Of a stretch of 40,692 nt of DNA, positions 1 to 7,784 are shown piece by piece (position 1 is the stretch's first letter; each line of letters starts with the position of its first letter). The notes beneath the pieces are model-generated. The model worked only from the letters and a program-made list of their open reading frames with translations, was not told where the DNA came from and did no database searches. The DNA lies in assembly GCF_002864045.1 (NCBI RefSeq), contig NZ_PJPV01000160.1, positions 1-40,692 on the forward strand. Reading direction: 5' to 3'. A program made the translations under genes and the position numbers. The DNA is from Endozoicomonas acroporae (GTDB lineage Bacteria > Pseudomonadota > Gammaproteobacteria > Pseudomonadales > Endozoicomonadaceae).

Positions 1-18
1 TGGCTCCAGTCTATATTA

Positions 19-179
19 AGTAGCTAACCATATGGAATCATATATTTCTGACTCCTTGTTCAGGCACTCTGCTTCGTTACAACTCTGGTCACATAGCTAC
101 GGCTATGCTCCCTCCGTTGTGCCTCGCATAGCACCTGCCCAAGTAGCCAGAAATATATGATTCCATATGGCCAGCTACT
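19..179. repeat. Fold-back MITE-like element, copy 1 (type A)
   Basis: This 161 bp element is flanked by TA on both sides (17-18 and 180-181). It begins AGTAGCTAACCATATGG and ends CCATATGGCCAGCTACT. The two halves are complementary along almost their whole length, and the symmetry centre falls in CATAGCTACGGCTATG (92-107), so the element is a single long imperfect palindrome rather than a sequence with short inverted ends. It carries no transposase. It is one base different from the copy at 33373-33533, which suggests recent movement. Its right arm supplies the ATG at 157 of the following decayed reading frame. TA duplication resembles IS630/mariner-type derivatives (inference). Confidence 0.9.
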
Positions 180-742
180 TAATCAGCTCAATACTGAATC
201 ACACCCAGCCTTATACCAACAGTTTTCTGTTGCTTCAGCTGTACCTGAGGTACAAATTTTAACTAACGTGTCTAAAGAAACATCTTTTGCTCAGTCTTCC
301 AACTTATTTACCCATATGAATAGATATGGCCTTAAAACTATAACGCCTGAAGATACAGCAGTCTTTATCGGTACTGATGATCTTGAAATACCAGAATCAG
401 TTCTTAATCAATATTTCCCCTTGAGCTCCAGTGATAAACCTGAAGATGAAACATTATCATTAATACCAACACTCGATTAAACAGTGATCACACTCAAAAA
501 AATACATCACCTGCCGGAAATAAGTTGGATATTACAACTTCGGCTTCCGAACCGGGTAAATATCAGACCATCTCTCAAGGTAAGACTTGCCAGAAGGCTT
601 ACACAAGATCTGTAAAGCGGAAGGCTACCAAAGAGCTTACTATAAAGCCTTCAAGAATACCGGCGATAGAGTACAAGCAAGAATCGCTGGCAAGCAAGCT
701 TCTACCTTGATAAGAGAATCACATAAAGCAAAAAATTTATAA
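157..742 (+). pseudogene. Decayed lysine-rich repeat protein (frameshifted; start lies in MITE)
   Basis: Coding sequence is spread over three frames. Frame 1 runs from an ATG at 157, inside the MITE arm, to a stop at 480. Frame 3 is open across 474-710 and contains KAYTRSVKRKATK, a degenerate copy of the 13-residue lysine repeat seen in the next gene. Frame 2 is open from 584 and, from about 635 to a stop at 742, encodes AYYKAFKNTGDRVQARIAGK followed by QASTLIRE. That tail matches the C-terminal signature of the neighbour at 883-1806 (ARIAGKAAA) and of the fragment near 2020-2127 (ARIADKQATTLIRE). Two frameshifts and a start provided by the repeat point to a pseudogene of this local family. 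The original N-terminus appears to have been removed or displaced by the element. Function is unknown. Confidence 0.7.
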
Positions 743-825
743 TAAAAAGTTCAACTATTGGAACCAAAACAGTAAATCAGCCAAAAACGTCAGATCACTT
801 GAGATAAATTAGTTTTTTTGAGGCA

Positions 826-854
826 GGAACTTTTTTAAAAAAATAGCGGTCTTA
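826..854 (+). promoter_or_regulatory. Sigma-E-like promoter motif upstream of the 883 gene
   Basis: GGAACTT (826-832) is followed after 15 nt by GGTCTTA (848-854). The same arrangement precedes the two sister genes at 2216 and 3169. GGAACTT with a GGTC-type -10 at about 15-16 bp is the recognition pattern of the RpoE/ECF sigma class. A sigma-70-like TATAAT is also present at 858-863, so either holoenzyme could be involved. The conserved block could alternatively reflect common descent of the duplicated upstream region. Confidence 0.5.
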
Positions 855-882
855 ATCTATAATTCAAGAGTGCAATAATTCA

Positions 883-1806
883 ATGGACAGACTTAACGTA
901 GACTCACCCTTCACTTCTGTCTCTTCCTGTTTTCAGGATTCTTCAGACGTAACTGTAATACCACCTGATGATTCCAGTCCAATGCCAAGCATGACTGGCC
1001 ATTATGTGCGGAAACATGATCCACCTCAAAAATTTTTTTTAGTCGATAGATTGTTTAATCAGGTCACGCTACCATCACCATGCTCACTTAATGATTTTTC
1101 AATATCTTATTCCCCATTATTTGAAAAAGAAATAATGCGCCCGGATCTTTATTCACCAGAGCCACCTGATGAAATTTTTTCTTGCGATCATTCATGCACA
1201 GATCAAACATTAACAAACGCAGAAAAAACCGCCCATCAATTACCTCCGAAAAATCCATTGGCAGGTTTGTCTCAGCCGTCATCACGCTCAGAGACTACAC
1301 CTGATCTGTTGCATAAAGACACACAAGAGCAAGTTATAACTGCAACCATTGAGAGTAAGACACATGAATCGTGCAGTTCTGAGGAACCCCTGCCCCTGAC
1401 ACACGCAGAAGCTCACAAACAGTCCGGAAAAAGGAAGGCAGACGAGAAAGGTTATACTCAGCCCAAAAATACCAAGGCTTATAAGAAAACATACCGTGAG
1501 TCCAAGGCAGGAAAGGCTCGCATCAAAGCTTACCGTGATTCCGATAAAGGAAAGGCTAGCATAAAGGCTTACCGTGGGTCCTGCAAAGGGAAGGCTTCCC
1601 TAAAGGCTTACTCTCAATCCCGGAAACGAAAGTCTTCCAAACAAAACTGGGCAAAGTCCGAGAAAGGGAAGGCTTACATGAAGGCTTACCGGAAGGCTTA
1701 CAATTCAGTTATGAACGGAGTCGATGGTAATCGGGAAAAGGCAAGAATTGCCGGAAAGGCAGCTGCCGCCATTATCCTGGATTCGTATCGCGCAATGAAA
1801 AAATGA
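883..1806 (+). CDS. Lysine-rich 13-residue-repeat protein, unknown function
   Basis: A 307-residue protein with no recognised family. The first 190 residues are acidic/polar, Ser/Pro-rich and look disordered. Residues about 197-276 carry tandem units of about 13 residues of the form KAYRxSxKGKAxx, strongly basic and probably helical or nucleic-acid binding. The C-terminus (about 282-307) has the ARIAGKAAAAIILDSY signature shared with the decayed copies on both sides. No signal peptide or membrane segment is visible. The ATG sits in an AT-rich leader (ATAATTCAATG) with no Shine-Dalgarno sequence, and the same leader precedes the two following sister genes. Acidic N-terminus plus basic repeat tail recalls nucleomodulin or histone-like effectors, but this is inference. 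It could equally be a bacterial nucleoid-associated protein. Confidence 0.75.
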   Translation: MDRLNVDSPFTSVSSCFQDSSDVTVIPPDDSSPMPSMTGHYVRKHDPPQKFFLVDRLFNQVTLPSPCSLNDFSISYSPLFEKEIMRPDLYSPEPPDEIFSCDHSCTDQTLTNAEKTAHQLPPKNPLAGLSQPSSRSETTPDLLHKDTQEQVITATIESKTHESCSSEEPLPLTHAEAHKQSGKRKADEKGYTQPKNTKAYKKTYRESKAGKARIKAYRDSDKGKASIKAYRGSCKGKASLKAYSQSRKRKSSKQNWAKSEKGKAYMKAYRKAYNSVMNGVDGNREKARIAGKAAAAIILDSYRAMKK

Positions 1807-1823
1807 GCTTGATTCAAGCTCTA

Positions 1824-1984
1824 AGTAGTTAACCAAATGAAATCATATATTTCTGACTAAGTGGGCAGTCACTCTGCGGCGTTGCAACTCCGGTCACATA
1901 GCTACGGCTATGCTCCCTACGTTGCGCCTTGCATAGTAACTGCCCACTTAGCCAGAAATATACGATTCCATTTGGCCAACTACT
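1824..1984. repeat. Fold-back MITE-like element, copy 2 (type B)
   Basis: A 161 bp copy flanked by TA (1822-1823 and 1985-1986). It starts AGTAGTTAACCAAATG and ends CATTTGGCCAACTACT. It differs from type A copies at several positions, and many of the changes occur in both arms so that pairing is kept, for example CATATG to CAAATG with CATTTG opposite. It lies 18 bases after the stop codon of the 883-1806 gene and directly upstream of a truncated paralogue tail, so its insertion or associated recombination probably removed the rest of that paralogue. Confidence 0.9.
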
Positions 1985-1986
1985 TA

Positions 1987-2127
1987 TGTTCTTTCCATTT
2001 ATTTTATAACTTGATCAAACAGTCATACTACGAAGTTTGCAGAACTACCGGCAATCCAGAACAGGCAAGAATCGCTGACAAGCAAGCTACCACATTGATA
2101 AGAGAATTGAATAACACTAAAAATTAA
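1987..2127 (+). pseudogene. 3' remnant of a lysine-rich repeat gene
   Basis: The reading frame from 1987 to a stop at 2127 ends in SYYEVCRTTGNPEQARIADK followed by QATTLIREL. This parallels the tail of the decayed gene at 157-742 (AYYKAFKNTGDRVQARIAGK then QASTLIRES). Only the C-terminal 35 or so residues are recognisable. The preceding sequence is the MITE, and there is no start codon or leader of the kind seen in the intact sisters. It is therefore a truncated copy and not an independent gene. Confidence 0.65.
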
Positions 2128-2151
2128 CGGGCATTACTTAAAATTCAGCGA

Positions 2152-2179
2152 TGAACTTTTATAAGAAAGAGCAGTCTTA
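2152..2179 (+). promoter_or_regulatory. Sigma-E-like promoter motif upstream of the 2216 gene
   Basis: TGAACTT (2152-2158), a 14 nt spacer, then AGTCTTA (2173-2179). This is the same block as upstream of the 883 and 3169 genes, here with one mismatch in each hexamer. It is followed by TATAAAATTCAA and repeated AATTCAA units up to the ATG, without a Shine-Dalgarno sequence. Confidence 0.4.
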
Positions 2180-2215
2180 CTATAAAATTCAACAATTCAA
2201 CAATTCAATAATTCA

Positions 2216-3025
2216 ATGGAAATTTCTGATTTTTCTGCTCAATCAAACATTACTTCTGAGCCATCCCCTTATTTTAAAGGTAATAGTTATGCTTTTTCTA
2301 AAGTATCGGTTCAGGCTTTCTCCCGTGAAGTTATCGAAGCAGCTAATATTCTATGTTCGATGCGTATTGATACAACGAACAAATATGACTCTCAGTCTCC
2401 AACGGTGATTTTTCCTGAATCATCTGATAATCCAATGCTTGGAAAAAGGTCAATAGCAATCATTAATAACCCTGCAAACGAAGAGCCACCTGTAGTGAGT
2501 CCTTTATCTCAAGCCAACACTCTCGAAGATACTATATTAATGTCGTATAAAAGCATCATGGTCAATGATAAAGGATACGATAATGCCAGGAGGAACCAAG
2601 CCAGATACGAAGTATCTGATAAAGGTAAGAAAACCAAAGCCAGATACGAGGCATCTGATAAAGGTAAGAAGGCCAAATCCAGATACGAGGCATCTGAAAA
2701 AGGCAAGGAGACCAGAGCCAAGTACCGTACGTCCGACCAAGGTAAGATGGTCACATACAGGGCCAGGGCCAAATATTATTCATCCGTCAAAGGCAAGGTG
2801 AAAAAGGCCATTTATAGTGCACAGTTAATGGCCTATAAAAAAGCTATAAGAAAAGGCTTTAGTGAAAAAGTAGCAAGAGAAAAGGGAAAAGAGGCAGCTA
2901 ATGCAAAACAAGCAGAACTTTCTTCATTGCTCCCCCATCCTCTGCAGTTTAATGAAAGAACAAATATCAATAATCCGGTTCAAACCCAACCTATCTTGAG
3001 TGGACGGCCAAAAAGCATAAAGTAA
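2216..3025 (+). CDS. Lysine-rich 13-residue-repeat protein, unknown function
   Basis: A 269-residue protein of the same local family as 883-1806. The N-terminal 120 residues are polar and low-complexity. From about residue 125 to 195 it carries 13-residue units such as ARYEASDKGKKAK, alternating aromatic, acidic and lysine residues. The C-terminal part is again basic and helical (VAREKGKEAANAKQAE). No secretion signal or membrane helix is visible. The ATG is preceded by AATTCAATAATTCA, matching the sister genes, and no ribosome binding site is apparent. A basic repeat region near the C-terminus suggests nucleic-acid or chromatin binding (inference). I cannot assign a family or function. Confidence 0.75.
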   Translation: MEISDFSAQSNITSEPSPYFKGNSYAFSKVSVQAFSREVIEAANILCSMRIDTTNKYDSQSPTVIFPESSDNPMLGKRSIAIINNPANEEPPVVSPLSQANTLEDTILMSYKSIMVNDKGYDNARRNQARYEVSDKGKKTKARYEASDKGKKAKSRYEASEKGKETRAKYRTSDQGKMVTYRARAKYYSSVKGKVKKAIYSAQLMAYKKAIRKGFSEKVAREKGKEAANAKQAELSSLLPHPLQFNERTNINNPVQTQPILSGRPKSIK

Positions 3026-3112
3026 GCAAGTGTTGTTCTCTGTACTCTGGATAGATAGGCAGCAAAACTTTATATTTGGTTGACATAAATATTGATCAGT
3101 TTTTTTCCGGAA

Positions 3113-3140
3113 GGAACTTTTTTATAAAATAATGGTCTCA
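3113..3140 (+). promoter_or_regulatory. Sigma-E-like promoter motif upstream of the 3169 gene
   Basis: GGAACTT (3113-3119), a 14 nt spacer, then GGTCTCA (3134-3140). It is followed by the same AT-rich leader ending TATAATTCAATG. The third member of the set strengthens the idea of a shared regulon, since the downstream proteins themselves are very different in sequence. Confidence 0.45.
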
Positions 3141-3168
3141 GCCTTTAATTCGACAATTTTATAATTCA

Positions 3169-4338
3169 ATGTATCTATTTAATAACTTACCCCCATCCGA
3201 GCCTGCCTGTTCTGACACTCGTTCCTGTTCATTATATTCAATAGGGCAATTGATTCCACCTGACCATAACGATCAGCAGCCTTCATATCATGGTAAGTCT
3301 GTTCATGTGCTGGAATTATCTTTACCTGCTTACCATAATCAATCGGATTTTTGCCAAAATAATGTTGGTTCTTTTCATTCCCTGCTTGAATATGATATTG
3401 ATAATCTGATTCTTACCGATCCAGCAGCCACTTTCGGCAATGAACTACCTGACATACAACAATCAGACCTTGATTACTATGTACCCTGGGATTCTGATAA
3501 TGCACTTGTTGAGGCCAGGCTAGCACCAGAAACAGGTGTCCCTTTTATTCAACAGGCATTCTTATCGGTGAGTGAGCCTGAAACCAGAAATCCAACACCT
3601 ACGAGCCATGGTTATCCAGATGATCAGATAATCAATCTTTCTACCGCACCTTTTAGCCCACAAAATCTTAATCAAACGACAAGTTATAGCCAAATACCCC
3701 AAACAGAGGTGTTCGCTGACGGTAACGCTGCAATAGTTGAGGGTCAAAGGAAGTTTCGCAATGACCCCGTCAGCGATGCATGTAAAAGGCAGAGAATCAG
3801 GAACTCCCAAAGGGTGCGTTACAAAGATCCCGCTTATGCAGAGCATTTAAAGAGAAACAGGGAGTACCAAAGGAGGCGTCGTAAAAACCCCGTTGATGCA
3901 GAATATTTAAGGAAGAAAAACAGGGATTACCAAAGGATGCGTCGCAAAGATCCCGCTAAAGCAGAGCTTGACAGGGAGAGAAGCAGGAACTATTACAGGA
4001 AGCGTCTCCAAGATCCTGCTAAAGCAGAGCTTGACAGGGAGAGAAGGAGGAACTACCAAAGGGAACGTTTCAAAGATCCCGCTTACGCAGAGTATAAAAG
4101 GCAGATAAACAAGGAATACCACAGGAAGCGTAGTAAGGATCCCGTTTACTTAGAGCGTAAAAGAATGCTGCAAAGGGAGCACATTAGACGCCGCAAACAG
4201 AATATTTTCGGTCAAGCAAATCGCCAAAGAGAGATTAGCAACCACCATGCTTACCTGGCGTATGAATGGGAGCTTCGAAAGGCTGCGCTTGACAGGAGAT
4301 CAACAACTTCAATCAGCCAATTCAGCTGCAACCCCTGA
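3169..4338 (+). CDS. Arg/Lys-rich 21-residue-repeat protein, unknown function
   Basis: A 389-residue protein with a long acidic/polar N-terminal half (1-190) and, from about 194 to 344, six to seven tandem units of about 21 residues with the pattern RxRxKDPAxAExxRxxNRxYQR. The repeats are amphipathic, extremely basic and predicted helical. The KDPA/KNPV turn marks each unit. Although its repeats differ from the 13-residue units of the two preceding proteins, the architecture (polar head, basic repeat tail) and the conserved upstream leader are the same, so I regard it as part of one functional set. No signal peptide, membrane segment or enzymatic motif is visible. Binding to nucleic acid is the simplest guess. 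The gene ends 17 bp before the oppositely oriented tRNA gene. Confidence 0.75.
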   Translation: MYLFNNLPPSEPACSDTRSCSLYSIGQLIPPDHNDQQPSYHGKSVHVLELSLPAYHNQSDFCQNNVGSFHSLLEYDIDNLILTDPAATFGNELPDIQQSDLDYYVPWDSDNALVEARLAPETGVPFIQQAFLSVSEPETRNPTPTSHGYPDDQIINLSTAPFSPQNLNQTTSYSQIPQTEVFADGNAAIVEGQRKFRNDPVSDACKRQRIRNSQRVRYKDPAYAEHLKRNREYQRRRRKNPVDAEYLRKKNRDYQRMRRKDPAKAELDRERSRNYYRKRLQDPAKAELDRERRRNYQRERFKDPAYAEYKRQINKEYHRKRSKDPVYLERKRMLQREHIRRRKQNIFGQANRQREISNHHAYLAYEWELRKAALDRRSTTSISQFSCNP

Positions 4339-4355
4339 TGAATTATTTCTTTTGA

Positions 4356-4432
4356 TGGCGCGCTCGGGAGGATTCGAACCTCCGACCGCCTGGTTCGTAG
4401 CCAGGTACTCTATCCAGCTGAGCTACGAGCGC
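4356..4432 (-). tRNA. tRNA-Arg (anticodon ACG)
   Basis: Read on the minus strand, the gene begins GCGCTCGTAGCTCAGCTGG and folds as a canonical cloverleaf. The acceptor stem GCGCTCG pairs with CGAGCGC, the D arm contains AGCTCAGCTGGATAGAG, the anticodon loop is CTACGAA (anticodon ACG, decoding CGN arginine codons after A34 deamination), and the T arm contains GGTTCGAATCC. The 3' CCA is encoded (4356-4358). The length of 77 nt including CCA is normal. Confidence 0.97.
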
Positions 4433-4545
4433 GTATAGACTGAAAAGATTGCAAACTGTGTGCTACAACTGCCTGCATTGAGTGGCATGGATCATACATA
4501 AACCAATACCCTGTGTACAGTACTCATGGAACAAAATATCACCGG

Positions 4546-5232
4546 TCAATTCAGGGGTGGCAGTCGCCAGTCTATAGGCTGTATTCCATGACTGACCAGA
4601 TAATCATTGCTCCTGGAAAAAGGTCGGCTGCCAAAAAAGCCTCGATAAGCTGATAGTGGCGATGGGTGAACAGATGTCAGAACCAGGTGTTTACCGGTAT
4701 CAATAAACCGCCCTTTTTTCTGTGCGTAGCTGCCCCACAATAGAAAAACAATATGCTCTCGCTGCTCATTTAACGTAGCAACAATCCGGTCAGTGAATGT
4801 CTCCCATCCCCTGCCCTGGTGGGAAGCGGCCTGCTTATGCTCGACAGTCAACACACTGTTGAGCAGTAACACTCCCTGATGGGCCCAGTGTTCCAGAAAT
4901 CCATGATTGGCTGGCGGAATGCCCAAATCTGACTCCAACTCTTTATACATGTTAACCAGCGATGGAGGAATGGCGATTTTTGGACGTACCGAAAAGCTTA
5001 ACCCATGAGCCTGACCCGCCCCGTGATAAGGGTCTTGCCCAAGAATCACCACTTTGACCCGCGCAAACGGTGTCAGGTCCAGGGCCCGGAAATATTCTGC
5101 TCCCCTGGGGTAAATCATCTTGCCCTGAGCCTTTTCATGTTGCAGAAAGCGGCGCAGGGTCTGCATATACTCTTTGGTAAATTCATCCTGAAGCATGGCT
5201 TTCCAGGAAGGCTCCAATTTGATGTCTGGCAT
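4546..5232 (-). CDS. ung: Uracil-DNA glycosylase (family 1)
   Basis: Removes uracil from DNA by hydrolysing the N-glycosidic bond, the first step of base excision repair in the cytoplasm. The 228-residue product contains the water-activating loop GQDPYH (about 65-70, catalytic Asp 67), the uracil-recognition strand LLLNSVLTV (about 127-135) and the DNA-intercalation/catalytic His loop HPSPLSA (about 189-195). Length matches the family. I choose the ATG at 5232 over the GTG at 5235 because GAGG lies about 7 nt upstream of it. It is a single gene between the tRNA and a divergent Ppx-like gene. Confidence 0.97.
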   Translation of the reverse strand: MPDIKLEPSWKAMLQDEFTKEYMQTLRRFLQHEKAQGKMIYPRGAEYFRALDLTPFARVKVVILGQDPYHGAGQAHGLSFSVRPKIAIPPSLVNMYKELESDLGIPPANHGFLEHWAHQGVLLLNSVLTVEHKQAASHQGRGWETFTDRIVATLNEQREHIVFLLWGSYAQKKGRFIDTGKHLVLTSVHPSPLSAYRGFFGSRPFSRSNDYLVSHGIQPIDWRLPPLN

Positions 5233-5376
5233 CACCCTACCTCAAATAACATTGACAAATAAATTACCTCCAACCGCATAAGAGCCAACTACACTCTTTG
5301 CCAGCCAACGCACTTTAGCACAGCAACACCTTTACTAATAACAACTCAGTCTTCGTTACGGATCGCCTTCAATACA

Positions 5377-6375
5377 ATGCAAACTTTTAATAAAGCATCG
5401 ATCAGAATTTCTGCGGTTGCAGCCCTTCTTTTTAGCTGCCAGACCCTGGCAATGCTCGAACGCAGGATGGCCATCGAAATCAATGCCAATTCTATTCACT
5501 TCGCCATCGCCGACGTAAACAATAAGACCGACAAAGTCTACCGGCACCTTGATTACGGTTCTCTGGATGCGGGTTTCTACGATGACCTGTCAGCCAGCGA
5601 CAACGGTTTTTTCAGCAACTTTATGCTAAAAAAGGCTCAGAGACTCTTTCAAAAACTGCGAACCCGGCAGGAACATTTCAAGGCAGTGCAAGTAAGAGCC
5701 ATTGCTACTGACATTTTCAGGGAGGCTCATAACGCCGAAGAGCTGGTGCAGAAGATACGGCGTACAACCGGTATCGATATTCGCATTCTCTCCCCTGAAG
5801 AAGAAGATCGAATGGATTTTTTCTCTGCTTTAACGGCGACCGATAATTCTGAAACGCCCGTCGTCTGGGATATCGGGAAGGAGAGTTTTCAGTTGATTAT
5901 CTCCGATCCTGAAGCTGGCCCATTTGCCCACAAAGGTGATTTTGGTTCTGTTTCCTTTATGGAATACCTGAAGGAAGTTGTCCAGAATAAACCAACACAT
6001 TTGCCGGGGTCGTTATCCCCCATATCAACTGAAGAGCTCGAAGCAGGTATCACCTTCGCACGATATCTTGCTCGCAGAACGCCGGTTATTATTCGCAATG
6101 AACTGAAGAAAGATCAGGTTAAAATCACCGGTATCGGCCCGGTATTTCAGGAAGGCTTCGCAGAAGATATCACCATGCACCAAATGTCTTTGGACAAGGG
6201 CAAACTGGAGAGATATATCCTGGATCAGGCCTCATCCATCGGTACCAATGAAGCCAGTCTTTCAAGTGCAATTCTGGTATTTGGTTTCATGGAAGAGCTG
6301 GACATTACGCAGATGTTTATCTCCGACCACAACAGCACTGTCGGAATGCTCGAATTTCCAATCCTCTGGCATTAA
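5377..6375 (+). CDS. Exported Ppx/GppA-family-like protein (degenerate phosphate loops)
   Basis: A 332-residue protein with an N-terminal signal peptide (hydrophobic stretch about 9-25, possible cleavage after TLA). The rest follows the ASKHA fold of exopolyphosphatase/guanosine pentaphosphate phosphatase: phosphate-1 segment AIEINANSIHFAI (32-44), VRAIATDIFREA (106-117), the ILSPEEEDR segment holding the family's catalytic Glu (about 142-143) and phosphate-2 segment VVWDIGKESFQLII (162-175). In canonical Ppx/GppA the two loops read D-x-G-S-N-S and DIGGGSTE. Here the first Asp is Glu and the Gly-rich second loop is GKES, so nucleotide/polyphosphate handling is probably changed or lost. Periplasmic location is also unusual, as canonical members are cytoplasmic. 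It could be a sensor or a divergent phosphatase. No operon partners. Confidence 0.75.
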   Translation: MQTFNKASIRISAVAALLFSCQTLAMLERRMAIEINANSIHFAIADVNNKTDKVYRHLDYGSLDAGFYDDLSASDNGFFSNFMLKKAQRLFQKLRTRQEHFKAVQVRAIATDIFREAHNAEELVQKIRRTTGIDIRILSPEEEDRMDFFSALTATDNSETPVVWDIGKESFQLIISDPEAGPFAHKGDFGSVSFMEYLKEVVQNKPTHLPGSLSPISTEELEAGITFARYLARRTPVIIRNELKKDQVKITGIGPVFQEGFAEDITMHQMSLDKGKLERYILDQASSIGTNEASLSSAILVFGFMEELDITQMFISDHNSTVGMLEFPILWH

Positions 6376-6611
6376 TAAACGTTTTCAGATCGACGCTAAG
6401 ATTCTCTCAATGGGTTTCGGATGTAACTCACAAAGAGTAAAAGGAAAAGAAAATATTTTCTTTTGCTCTTCGTCGATTGTGATCTGTACCTTTCCCTTTC
6501 ATGCATTGAAAGAGTCGTGAAAGCCTGAAGAATCATGAGAGTTTACATGGTTCTGCGGGCTTTCCCACGGTGGACGAAGTTGTGTCACAAAGGCAGATTA
6601 AGATGGCCGTA

Positions 6612-7346
6612 CTAACTGTATACACCCAGCATCAACTCTATCTGACGCTTGAGCATTACCCGGAGCCGGTCCACTGTTGTTTCGTCTTCAAAACCTGCAA
6701 TTAATCCCTGGTACTCAACATGAATGATAATACTGCCAAATAGTTCAGCATCAATATCAGGATGGTTAGAGCCGATTTTTGCAAAGAATGTTTTGAGACT
6801 GTCGAGAAAGAACTTCTGGTGACTGAAGGCAATGGGCCTCAGGTTTTCGTTACGCAGGCATTCCTGCTGGAAAGCACGCTCTGCGATCAGGTAGTCTCGA
6901 TGCTCTGCCAGTTGAATCAGAACATACTCAATAGCAAGATCACTGATCCGGTCAGCAAATACCTGACGACTGGCCTGATCCGATGGCACAAGCTCTTTCA
7001 TGGCCATTTTCAGCATACTGTCAGACTCTTCCCAGTATGCCTTGAACTTCTGGGCACCCATCTCCACAAACAGAGTGAAGGTGTCAGTGATCAGATCCGT
7101 AATGTCTTTGAAATAATAGGTGGTTGCAGAAAGAGGAACATTGGCTTCCTTGGCAACAGCACGATGACGGACACCCCTGACTCCATCTCTGACAACGATT
7201 CTTAATGCCGCCTCAAGAATTGTACGACGACGCTGTTCACTATTGGCACGACTGGTTTTTCGCCCCTGGTATTTCAGTTTCATATCACTGTCGTGCTTAC
7301 CAGAGCTTTTCATGCCTTCTGATGAGGAATCCATTGTTGAGACCAT
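6612..7346 (-). CDS. TetR/AcrR-family transcriptional regulator
   Basis: A 244-residue protein with a basic, flexible N-terminal extension (about 1-38), then a TetR_N DNA-binding domain: RRTILEAALRIVVRDG (helix 1) and the HTH around residues 61-81 (AVAKEANVPLSATTYYF). The all-helical C-terminal half is the ligand-binding/dimerisation domain. The ligand and targets cannot be told from sequence. It lies alone. The nearest upstream gene, lysS, is co-directional but 438 bp away, so TetR probably has its own promoter in that gap. The start chosen is the first ATG; a second ATG 12 bases downstream is equally possible. Confidence 0.9.
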   Translation of the reverse strand: MVSTMDSSSEGMKSSGKHDSDMKLKYQGRKTSRANSEQRRRTILEAALRIVVRDGVRGVRHRAVAKEANVPLSATTYYFKDITDLITDTFTLFVEMGAQKFKAYWEESDSMLKMAMKELVPSDQASRQVFADRISDLAIEYVLIQLAEHRDYLIAERAFQQECLRNENLRPIAFSHQKFFLDSLKTFFAKIGSNHPDIDAELFGSIIIHVEYQGLIAGFEDETTVDRLRVMLKRQIELMLGVYS

Positions 7347-7784
7347 ATTAAGACTGCCTTACAGTTGCCTGATTGTTTTATAGCGTTCGTCCAGTACCGT
7401 CGCTTGAACAAGCATCTTAGTACAGAAATCAACCATACGTATGAAAACCGGCCCTGCCACTATTCAGGGTTATCAGACCGCCATACCTGGAGTACTTCCC
7501 ATCCTTATAGACCGATTGGACCGAGCGTATGGCAAACTCCTGGCTTCACCAGCAAAGCGCATCAACTCAACTTCAGGCTCCCGGATACTACATGAGCAGG
7601 CTTGGCCTGCTCATGTCATCAATCCTGAACTATCAGTGACTCAGAAAATAACTGAGTTAAGCAGGTAAATATTAATACGGTAACCAAACGGCAGGTTCAT
7701 ATAACCAATGCAAACGATACCTGCATCGTCGATTCACATATTTGACAAGTACAAACTTAAGCACAATTACTCCCGGGTCAATAT
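7347..7784. other. 438 bp intergenic region with one perfect hairpin
   Basis: No convincing gene. A short plus-strand frame (7441-7668, 75 residues) has no recognisable motif or ribosome binding site and I do not call it. The notable structure is a perfect 11 bp inverted repeat with a 3 nt loop at 7591-7615 (CATGAGCAGGC-TTG-GCCTGCTCATG). It is not followed by a T run on either strand, so it is not a standard intrinsic terminator. It lies downstream of lysS and upstream of the tetR-type gene. Confidence 0.5.

Noticed and set aside
2509..2801. Overlapping frames on both strands within the lysine-rich repeat gene (2509-2772 and 2537-2740 minus, 2565-2801 plus)
   Set aside because: They are shadows produced by the 39 bp periodicity of the repeats in the 2216-3025 gene.
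4247..4438. 63-codon frame covering the tRNA gene
   Set aside because: It is read through the complement of tRNA-Arg and the end of the preceding gene; not a real protein.
7441..7668. 75-codon plus-strand frame divergent from the tetR-type gene
   Set aside because: No recognisable motif and no Shine-Dalgarno sequence, and it runs through the perfect hairpin; cannot be supported, although a gene remnant cannot be excluded.
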